From GCA-2687025 sp964473525 (GTDB lineage Bacteria > Poribacteria > WGA-4E > GCA-2687025), in assembly GCA_964473525.1 (NCBI GenBank), contig CAYYPK010000079.1, positions 1 through 12,727 on the forward strand: DNA of 12,727 nucleotides. The letters run 5' to 3'. This document shows, piece after piece, positions 1 to 5,701 of this stretch; position 1 is the stretch's first letter, and the number at the start of each line of letters is the position of its first letter. Under the pieces are notes generated by a model that made no database searches, was not told where the DNA came from, and was given only the letters and a program-made list of their open reading frames with translations. The position numbers and the translations under genes are program-made.

Positions 1-1
1 T

Positions 2-565
2 GACGCCCGCAACAAACGCAATCTGACGCAGCACCCCGACCTCGAATACGAGCCGGACTGGTCGCCTGATGGCACGCAGATCGCGTTTGCCGCCGAGGAC
101 GGCCGGATCAGAGGCCTCGACATCCACGTCATCAATGTGGACGGTACGGGTCGTCGACGTCTGACAACGCACTTCGCGATGGATACGGCTCCGGCGTGGT
201 CGCCCGACGGCGCGCAGATCGCGTTCCAGTCGTCGCGCGACGGCCCGCCGGGCATCTACGTAATGGATGCTGACGGCGCGAACATCCGTCGGCTCACGGG
301 GTCGCGGCATGGCGACATCTCGCCCTGCGGGAGCCAGCCATGGCGCCTGTTGACGTGGCGGCCCGCGTCGGCCACACTCCGACAGGGGTGTCACGCGTTC
401 GCGCCGCTGACTGGCGCCACGGAGCGGCGGCCGTCGCGTATTCCGCACGGCGCGTTGGCGCGGACGAGTCGGCACGGCACCGCCGTGTCCCAGGGCAAGC
501 AAACGTGGCTTCTGCCACGGGGAGAGTGCGCATGTACAGGAAAGCTATGGTTCCGCTGGCGTTGA
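2..565 (+). CDS. TolB/PD40-type beta-propeller protein, 3' fragment with a doubtful end
   Basis: The frame is already open at the window edge, so the N terminus is missing. Two clear TolB/PD40 propeller repeats are visible, with tryptophans of WSPDG at nt 59 and 197 (46 codons apart), each followed by an IAF strand and a D-DG turn before an RRLT strand. Such repeats form periplasmic or surface beta-propellers that bind proteins or glycans. The third repeat should start near nt 329, but there WSPDG reads GSQPW. Beyond about nt 345 the translation is rich in R, W and P with no propeller pattern, and the only stop (TGA at 563-565) lies 34 nt inside the next gene. I infer that the real end is either a short last blade or has been lost through a frameshift. 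It is paralogous to the propeller at 1693-2844. Family confident; 3' boundary not. Confidence 0.6.
   Translation, partial: DARNKRNLTQHPDLEYEPDWSPDGTQIAFAAEDGRIRGLDIHVINVDGTGRRRLTTHFAMDTAPAWSPDGAQIAFQSSRDGPPGIYVMDADGANIRRLTGSRHGDISPCGSQPWRLLTWRPASATLRQGCHAFAPLTGATERRPSRIPHGALARTSRHGTAVSQGKQTWLLPRGECACTGKLWFRWR
471..526 (+). promoter_or_regulatory. Paired-hairpin leader with Shine-Dalgarno before the 532 gene
   Basis: Two consecutive hairpins precede the start codon at 532. The first is GGCACGGC (471-478) with GCCGTGTC (482-489), 8 bp including one G-U pair, loop ACC. The second is CGTGGC (504-509) with GCCACG (514-519), 6 bp, loop TTCT. The linker contains GGGCAA (493-498). The second stem ends on the first G of the Shine-Dalgarno GGGGAGAG (519-526), 5 nt from the ATG. 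This is seen directly; a regulatory role is inference. I cannot match it to a known riboswitch class. Confidence 0.4.
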
Positions 566-1230
566 TTCTCGGTCTGGCGTTGCCAGCGGTCGCTGGCGTC
601 GATCCACTCATGATATTCGACACCGGCAACGTGCTGGTGGGCGCGAACTTCAACGACGGTCCTGGCAGCAGTGACATCAGCCTCCTCCTGCGTCTCCAGA
701 GCGCCAGCGGCATCCACGCCGATGAAGGCGACACCGTAACGTACCTGGTTGACACGGCGCCCGACGCCGGGTGGACGCAGGTCACATTCGACGACTCCTC
801 GTGGGAAGTGGGCGTCGCTGGCGTCGGCTTCGGTGACGGCGATGACAACACCGATGTCGGCTCCGGCAAGCTCGTCATTCTGACGCGCTACACGTTCGAC
901 ATCGCCGGCGCGGCTACCCTCTCGACCATGGAACTGCTGGCGGACTATGACGACCAGTACGCAGCGTGGCTGAACGGCACACTCGTCGCGGTCAGCCCTG
1001 GCGTGTCCACCATGGTCTCCGCCGACGCCGAACCCGCACACGACATCACGGCAGCAGGTTCGGACAACCACGGCGCGACTGAGTTGGCCGCCGGTTCGCC
1101 CAACGAAGCGCGCTGGTCGGACAGCTCCATCGACACGACGGCCATCGCCGTCATTTACGGTGGCTCGTCCGCGGCAGTAGAGGCCGGCGGCAAGCTCGCC
1201 ACAACGTGGTCAGCGCTCAAGAGCCGTTAG
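532..1230 (+). CDS. Secreted beta-sandwich (galactose-binding-like) protein, 232 aa
   Basis: The start ATG at 532 is chosen because it has a strong Shine-Dalgarno (GGGGAGAG, 519-526) and opens a signal peptide: MYRK, a hydrophobic stretch to about residue 20, and a probable cleavage after AVA (19-21). The mature protein has the pattern of a jelly-roll sugar-binding-like domain. A W-x-x-V-x-F-D-D-S-x-W segment (81-91) leads into GFGDGDDNT (99-107, a likely calcium or turn region), then a strand with DYDDQYAAWLNGT (138-150). The DYDD-x-WLNG arrangement is typical of accessory domains in secreted glycan-binding proteins of uncultured heterotrophs. No catalytic motif is visible. The last residues (219-232) form a compact tail, GGKLATTWSALKSR, that looks like a separate short motif. 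It lies between two propeller genes on the same strand and is followed by a strong hairpin at 1254. Export is well supported, the fold moderately, and the ligand is unknown. Confidence 0.8.
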   Translation: MYRKAMVPLALILGLALPAVAGVDPLMIFDTGNVLVGANFNDGPGSSDISLLLRLQSASGIHADEGDTVTYLVDTAPDAGWTQVTFDDSSWEVGVAGVGFGDGDDNTDVGSGKLVILTRYTFDIAGAATLSTMELLADYDDQYAAWLNGTLVAVSPGVSTMVSADAEPAHDITAAGSDNHGATELAAGSPNEARWSDSSIDTTAIAVIYGGSSAAVEAGGKLATTWSALKSR

Positions 1231-1253
1231 GGGCATCGCACGAGCAACGCTTC

Positions 1254-1290
1254 ATCAGGGGCGGCCGTCGACAAGATGGCCGCCCCTGAT
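1254..1290 (+). terminator. Strong hairpin downstream of the secreted protein gene
   Basis: A perfect 13-bp stem joins ATCAGGGGCGGCC (1254-1266) and GGCCGCCCCTGAT (1278-1290) around an 11-nt loop, 23 nt after the stop at 1230. There is no T-tract after it, so it is either a non-canonical terminator or a 3'-end stabilising structure. Confidence 0.5.
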
Positions 1291-1644
1291 TGCGTCGCGC
1301 CGCAGGGCGCTCAGCGCGCCTCAGCGGGCGCCTACTCCTCGACGTTCGCGCGCGTCCTCAACCGCCAGGCCAGGTCGCCACATCTAGACCGTTCGTGCAT
1401 GCCGTTCGCGGCCCTCGTACGTCCCGCCGACGGCATTCCACCGTAACCGCGGACGTGTCCCGCGCATCTTCTATATGAGATGGAATCCGCTGAAGGGACG
1501 CGGGTGCATCCGCAGGTCCAGTAATGTACGTCGGTTTGCTCCCGCCCTTCGCCGATTGACCATCGCCACCGTCGTCGCATTTCCACATGTAAGCGCGTGG
1601 ACCGCGCGACGGACGCGGAGGATAGATGCCACTCGACCGGAGCT

Positions 1645-1685
1645 CCCGCCGTGGATGGCGGGCAATACCCGTGGGACCCATGGAG
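1645..1685 (+). promoter_or_regulatory. Paired-hairpin leader with partly occluded Shine-Dalgarno before the 1693 gene
   Basis: The first hairpin is CCCGCC (1645-1650) with GGCGGG (1657-1662), loop GTGGAT. The second is CCGTGG (1669-1674) with CCATGG (1678-1683), one G-U pair, loop GAC. Its 3' arm contains the two Gs that start the Shine-Dalgarno GGAG (1682-1685), which sits 7 nt before the ATG at 1693. GGGCAA (1660-1665) lies between the stems, as it does in the leader at 471-526. The pairing is seen; control of translation initiation is inferred. Confidence 0.4.
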
Positions 1686-1692
1686 ATCGACC

Positions 1693-2844
1693 ATGACATC
1701 TCTCCGAGACACGTTCCGCCTCTGCCTGGTGGCGGGCGGCGCGTTGTGCGTCGCTGCCGCGCTCCCAGCGTCGGCGGACGTGACCGCCGTTCCGAGCGCC
1801 GCCAGCGCCTCAGCCGCTGAAGCCGCATCGCCTACACAACCAGCCCTCATGGCGGACGATCACGCGCCGGCGTGGTCTCCCGACGGCCTCCGCATCGCCT
1901 TCGCCTCCAACCGGGGGCGCCAGGCGTCGACCGACATCTACGTGGCAAACGCCGACGGTTCGGATCCCGTGCGCATAACAGGCGCTGAGACGATCGACCG
2001 CGACCCCGTCTGGTCGCCTGACGGACGGCTCATCGCGTTCGTGTCTAGCCGTGGCGGCGCCTACGAATGGGACGTGCACGTGGTCGAGCCAGACGGCAGC
2101 GGTCTCACGAACGTGACACGCGCCGATGGGTGTGACCACCGGCCGTCGTGGTCGCCTGACGGGCGGCGCATCGCATTCGAGTCCGACCGCGCGGGGCACG
2201 CGGACATCTACGTCGTGGACGCTGGTGGCGGCCGTGCGGCACGACTAACGAAGGACGGCAAGGACGACCTCTGGCCGGTCTGGTCACCCGACGGCGAGAG
2301 CATCGCGTTCGTCCGCGGCGACATCTTCGTGATGGCCGCCGACGGGACCGGCGCGCGCAATGTCACTCAGACGGCTGGCTACCACNNNNNNNNNNNNNNN
2401 NNNNNNNNNNNNNNNNNNNNNNNNNNNNNNNNNNNGTCGCCCGATGGGCGACGCCTGGTCTTCATGTCGCTTAGAGCGACTCCGGGCGATTGGGAAATCG
2501 CGGTCGTGGACGTCGAGACGCGTGAGACTCACACGCTCACGAGCAACGCGGCGCGTGACGCGGCGCCCACCTGGTCTCCCGATGGGCGGCGCATTGCCTT
2601 CGCGTCCGACAGGGATGGGTTCCACGGCCTGTTCGTCGTGGACGCCAGCGGTGGCGCCCCCGTGAGGTTGGCGACGCAGCCGGCCGCCACGTCCGCCGTG
2701 CAGTGGTCCCCCCAGGGCCGCGACATTGTCTTCGCGGCCGGCGACTACGGATCGCGCCGCATACTCACCATGGGCGCCGACGGCGGCGGGCTCCGCGCGC
2801 TGCTCACGGGCGGCGAGGCGCCGGCTACGGCATCCGCCCCCTGA
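1693..2844 (+). CDS. Secreted TolB-like beta-propeller (PD40 repeats), interrupted by an assembly gap
   Basis: The ATG at 1693 has GGAG 7 nt upstream and begins a signal peptide with likely cleavage after ASA (26-28); a longer in-frame reading from 1597 lacks these. After a short Ala/Ser-rich linker come PD40 repeats with WSPDG tryptophans at residues 61, 107, 153 and 197, one immediately after the gap (about 248), 294, and 338 (WSPQG), normally 44-46 residues apart. Each repeat shows IAF, a D-IYV strand, a D-DG turn and a hydrophobic-T strand. Six or seven such repeats suit one complete propeller, as in the C-terminal domain of TolB. There is no N-terminal TolB domain and no Pal or Tol neighbour, so I would not call it TolB. 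Likely role: an exported binding or scaffold protein. Fifty Ns fall at 2386-2435 inside the fourth-to-fifth repeat; the frame is kept across them as drawn. The stop is TGA, followed by the hairpin at 2871. Confidence 0.85.
   Translation: MTSLRDTFRLCLVAGGALCVAAALPASADVTAVPSAASASAAEAASPTQPALMADDHAPAWSPDGLRIAFASNRGRQASTDIYVANADGSDPVRITGAETIDRDPVWSPDGRLIAFVSSRGGAYEWDVHVVEPDGSGLTNVTRADGCDHRPSWSPDGRRIAFESDRAGHADIYVVDAGGGRAARLTKDGKDDLWPVWSPDGESIAFVRGDIFVMAADGTGARNVTQTAGYHXXXXXXXXXXXXXXXXXSPDGRRLVFMSLRATPGDWEIAVVDVETRETHTLTSNAARDAAPTWSPDGRRIAFASDRDGFHGLFVVDASGGAPVRLATQPAATSAVQWSPQGRDIVFAAGDYGSRRILTMGADGGGLRALLTGGEAPATASAP
2386..2435. other. Assembly gap of 50 Ns
   Basis: Exactly 50 Ns sit inside the propeller gene. 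The flanks rejoin in frame: the G at 2436 is the last base of an expected TGG, followed by TCG-CCC-GAT-GGG. The round number suggests a scaffolding placeholder, and repeat spacing indicates that the true missing length differs from 50. Confidence 0.95.
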
Positions 2845-2870
2845 GTGACCCGTTACACTACCGACGCAGG

Positions 2871-2897
2871 CGCGGGCCGCCCGAGTGGCGGCCCGTG
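2871..2897 (+). terminator. Strong GC hairpin after the propeller gene
   Basis: GGGCCGCC (2874-2881) pairs perfectly with GGCGGCCC (2887-2894) around loop CGAGT, and three further pairs (one G-U) extend the stem to 2871-2897. It lies 26 nt after the TGA at 2844 and 72 nt before the flavoprotein gene. There is no T-tract, so its efficiency as a terminator is uncertain. Confidence 0.45.
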
Positions 2898-2969
2898 TCA
2901 CGTACAGACCTGTCCCGAAGGCGAGTATCATGAGGGTACCAGCGTCGCGCGTGGGGTGGCGACGGGGAG

Positions 2970-4169
2970 ATGGAGCGCCGAACGCACACAATGCTCGATT
3001 GGCTCATTGTTGGCGGCGGGATTCACGGCACGCACCTGTCGCGCGTGCTGAGCGCCGCGATCCCGCGCGGCCGGGACGCCGTCCGCGTGCTGGATCCACA
3101 TCCACAGCCGCTCCAGAGGTGGCGGGAGTGCACGCGGAACTGCGGCATGCAGTTCCTCCGCTCGCCTCTGGAAGATCACCTGGCGGAGGATCCTCTGAGC
3201 CTGTTCCTGTACCGCCGCGACCATCCGGGCGAGGCGCCTGGCCGTTTGGCCCCTCGCAGAGGACGCGCGGCGCTGACGGTCTTCAACGATCACGCGGACG
3301 GGGTCATCGAGCGGTACGGCCTGCGCGACCTGCGGATTCAGGGGAGAGCGACGGGTCTGGCGCCGACGCCCGGGGGTCTTGCGGTGGAGACAACTGCCGG
3401 ACGCATTGAGGCCAAGCGCGTGCTCCTCGCCATGGGTCTTACCGAGCAGTTGCGACTCCCTGCGTGGGCGGACCGACTCCCGAAGCCCAGCGTCGCACAC
3501 GTAGGCGCGCCTGGCTTCGATACCAACGACGCAACGGCATGGCGTCACTGCGTAGTTGTCGGCGGCGGCATGACGGCCGTGCAGACAGCCGTTTCGCTGG
3601 CCAAGGTAGGGCAAGGCGCCGTCACGCTCCTGTCCCGCGGCCCGACCCGCTGTCATGACTTCGACACGGACGTCGAATGGATCAGGCCGGCCGGCCCGGA
3701 AAGGCTGTGGCGTGAGCCTGAGTTCGACCGACGACGAGAGATGATCGAAGCCGGCAGGTACCCAGGCTCCGTGACGGCCGACGTCGAGGCGTCTCTAGAG
3801 CTGGCCGTCGGCCTCGGCAGACTGACGCACGTGGTCGCGACCGTGGACGGCGCCGACCTCGCGTCTAACGGCGACGTGTGTCTACACATCGACGGCGGCG
3901 AGCCCCTCCTCACTGACCGTCTGCTGCTCGCGACAGGATTCGACAACCGCAGACCTGGCGGCGCGTGGCTCGATGAGGCCATTGAGGACATGGCGCTACC
4001 CACCGCCTCGTGCGGGTACCCGATCGTCGATGAGCAGCTCGCCTGGGGCGGCGGCGTCTACGTCGCGGGAGCTTTGGGCGAACTAGGGCTCGGGCCGGCG
4101 GCTCTCAACATCGCTGGCGCGCGGTTCGCGGGCCGTCGGCTCGCGACCGTGACGGCGTCCGACAGCTAG
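2970..4169 (+). CDS. FAD/NAD(P)-binding oxidoreductase (SidA/IucD-like two-Rossmann flavoprotein)
   Basis: A 399-aa protein with an N-terminal dinucleotide fold (GGGIHG, 15-20), a conserved-looking segment CGMQFLRSPLEDHL (from about residue 58), a second Rossmann motif VVVGGGMTAVQ (195-205) and an ATGF motif (321-324). A C-terminal V-G-x3-GLGPAALNIAGARFAGRRL region resembles the FAD-closing segment of this superfamily. The layout matches class B flavoprotein monooxygenase-like proteins related to lysine or ornithine N-hydroxylases. The substrate cannot be read from sequence, and no siderophore genes are nearby. Start: ATG 2970 has GGGGTGG about 10 nt upstream; ATG 2991 (MLDWLIVGGG) is an alternative with poorer spacing. 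No signal peptide, so probably cytoplasmic. It converges on the MerA-like gene, and the two TAG stops overlap within CTAG (4166-4169). Confidence 0.8.
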   Translation: MERRTHTMLDWLIVGGGIHGTHLSRVLSAAIPRGRDAVRVLDPHPQPLQRWRECTRNCGMQFLRSPLEDHLAEDPLSLFLYRRDHPGEAPGRLAPRRGRAALTVFNDHADGVIERYGLRDLRIQGRATGLAPTPGGLAVETTAGRIEAKRVLLAMGLTEQLRLPAWADRLPKPSVAHVGAPGFDTNDATAWRHCVVVGGGMTAVQTAVSLAKVGQGAVTLLSRGPTRCHDFDTDVEWIRPAGPERLWREPEFDRRREMIEAGRYPGSVTADVEASLELAVGLGRLTHVVATVDGADLASNGDVCLHIDGGEPLLTDRLLLATGFDNRRPGGAWLDEAIEDMALPTASCGYPIVDEQLAWGGGVYVAGALGELGLGPAALNIAGARFAGRRLATVTASDS

Positions 4170-5677
4170 CGCGTCCACTTCATCCAGCGCGCGAACCATC
4201 CCTGCACCGTCGGCGTCAGTCGCGTTCGGTTGTAGGTGTCCGCGATCTGCTTGATGACCTCGGCCTGCGTGGGGTACGGGTGAACCACGTCCGCAAGCTT
4301 CCCAAGCCCCACGCCGTGCGCCATCGCCAGCGTTATCTCATTGATCATGTCGCCGGCGTTCCGCGCGACGATCGTGGCGCCGACTATCCTGTCCGTGCCG
4401 CGCCGCACGTGGACGGCGGCGACACCCTCGGCTTCTCCGTCAAGAATCGCGCGGTGCACGTCGCCCAGCTCGCGCTGGTACGTGTCGATGGCGACGCCCG
4501 CATCCGACGCCTGGCGCGCGGTGAGACCGACGGACGCGACCTCGGGGTCCGTGTACGTGCAGCGCGGGATGACGACATCGCTCAGCCGCTGTCTGCCGTG
4601 GAAGAGCGCGTTCCGAAGGACGATCCGCGCGGCTGCGTCCGCCGCGTGCGTGAACTTCTCGGCCATGCAGACGTCGCCTGCGGCGTACACCTTCGGGTTC
4701 GTCGTGCGCAGACGGTCGTTGACACGCACGCCTTCGCGCGAGTCGTAGGCCACGCCCGCCTCGTCGAGGCCGAGGCCTTCAACGTTGGGCGCCCGCCCGG
4801 CGGCGATCAGCACGCTGTCCACCTCGACGGAGTACTCGCCGTCCTCGCGCTGGAACGTCACGATCCTCCCGCCGCCAGTGCTGTGCACTCGCGTTGGCGT
4901 CGCCACCAGCTGGACAGCCACGCGGGCGCGCCGTAGCGCGCGGTCGACGAGCTTAGACGCGTACCCGTCCTCACGCGCCAGGAGCGTGGCGCCGCGGTGC
5001 AGCAGCGTCACCTCACTCCCCAGGCGACTGAACGCCTGCGCCAACTCACATCCCACGGGTCCGCCGCCGATCACCGCCAGGCGGCGAGGCAGCTCGCGCA
5101 GTGAGAACACGGTCTCGTTCGTCAGATAGCCGGCTTCCGCAAGTCCTGGAATCTTGGGAAGGGCCGCGCGAGCGCCGGTGGCGACCACGGCTTTGGCGAA
5201 CCGCAAAGTCTGACCGGCAACGCTTACGGCGTCCCGTCCCGTGAATCGCGCGTCGCCTAGGTAGACGTCCACGCCCAGGTCGCGGAAGCGCACGGCTGCG
5301 TCGTCGGCGCTGACGTCGGCGCGCAGCCGCCGCATGCGCGCCATGACGGCGGGAAAATCAACGGTTGGTTCCGAGGCTTGCGCGCCGACGGCTGCCGCGC
5401 GGTGTATGTCCGCGACGGCCCGAGAAGACCTGATGAGGGCCTTCGAAGGGACGCAGCCGACGTTCAGGCAGTCGCCGCCAATCATGTGGCGCTCAATGAG
5501 CGCGACCTTGGCGCCCAGGCCCGCCGCGCCCGCCGCGCACACGAGGCCCGCGGGTCCAGCGCCGACGACCACGAGGTTGTACCGCCCATCCGGCGTGGGG
5601 TTCCGCCAGTCCGGCGGCCGCACGTTCGCCACGAGTCGGGCATCGTGCTCGTCCGGGCTGTCGGCGTCTGGCGCCAT
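4166..5677 (-). CDS. MerA-like pyridine nucleotide-disulfide oxidoreductase
   Basis: A class I flavoprotein disulfide reductase of about 503 aa. Visible motifs: FAD-binding GAGPAG (39-44), redox-active disulfide GGDCLNVGCVPSK with Cys70 and Cys75, NAD(P)-binding GGGPVG (204-209), an AAGDVC segment near the second FAD site, and the C-terminal dimer-interface motif HPYPTQAE (His466 and Glu473, the catalytic acid-base pair). It resembles proteins often labelled mercuric reductase, but it lacks both the N-terminal heavy-metal domain and the C-terminal vicinal Cys pair needed to pass Hg(II). It ends in a tryptophan-rich tail (GWFARWMKWTR). Real substrate unknown; another disulfide, quinone or thiol is possible. 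Start: ATG 5677 is preferred (AGAG and GGGAG upstream); a GTG at 5695 would add six residues. The DUF4091 stop lies 24 nt upstream of this ATG, so the two are probably co-transcribed. Confidence 0.88.
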   Translation of the reverse strand: MAPDADSPDEHDARLVANVRPPDWRNPTPDGRYNLVVVGAGPAGLVCAAGAAGLGAKVALIERHMIGGDCLNVGCVPSKALIRSSRAVADIHRAAAVGAQASEPTVDFPAVMARMRRLRADVSADDAAVRFRDLGVDVYLGDARFTGRDAVSVAGQTLRFAKAVVATGARAALPKIPGLAEAGYLTNETVFSLRELPRRLAVIGGGPVGCELAQAFSRLGSEVTLLHRGATLLAREDGYASKLVDRALRRARVAVQLVATPTRVHSTGGGRIVTFQREDGEYSVEVDSVLIAAGRAPNVEGLGLDEAGVAYDSREGVRVNDRLRTTNPKVYAAGDVCMAEKFTHAADAAARIVLRNALFHGRQRLSDVVIPRCTYTDPEVASVGLTARQASDAGVAIDTYQRELGDVHRAILDGEAEGVAAVHVRRGTDRIVGATIVARNAGDMINEITLAMAHGVGLGKLADVVHPYPTQAEVIKQIADTYNRTRLTPTVQGWFARWMKWTR

Positions 5678-5701
5678 CGCGTCTCTTGCTCCCACGGTCG
5701 G

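Larger units (their letters stand above)
1231..1692. other. 462-bp intergenic region
   Basis: No convincing gene lies here; the short open frames on either strand lack a Shine-Dalgarno and known motifs. It holds the perfect hairpin at 1254-1290, an AT-rich island CTATATGAGA (1471-1480) that could be part of a promoter, a TTGACC (1556-1561) with no good -10 at the proper spacing, and the paired-hairpin leader of the downstream propeller gene (1645-1685). The promoter of that gene is expected here but I cannot place it. Confidence 0.5.

Noticed and set aside
471..519. Cyclic-di-GMP or other known riboswitch, prompted by CAGGGCAA in the leader
   Set aside because: The other conserved parts of that class, such as the second GNRA-receptor stem and the GACGCAAAGCC-like segment, are missing and the element is too short.
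1475..1696. 73-codon plus-strand open frame in the 1231-1692 gap
   Set aside because: No Shine-Dalgarno, Arg/Thr-rich composition typical of non-coding GC-rich frames, and it overlaps the next gene's leader.
1693..2844. Calling this gene tolB
   Set aside because: Only the propeller repeats are present; the TolB N-terminal domain and any Tol-Pal neighbours are missing.
2284..2991. Minus-strand open frame of 235 codons
   Set aside because: It is antisense to the propeller gene, reads through the N run, and shows no family pattern.
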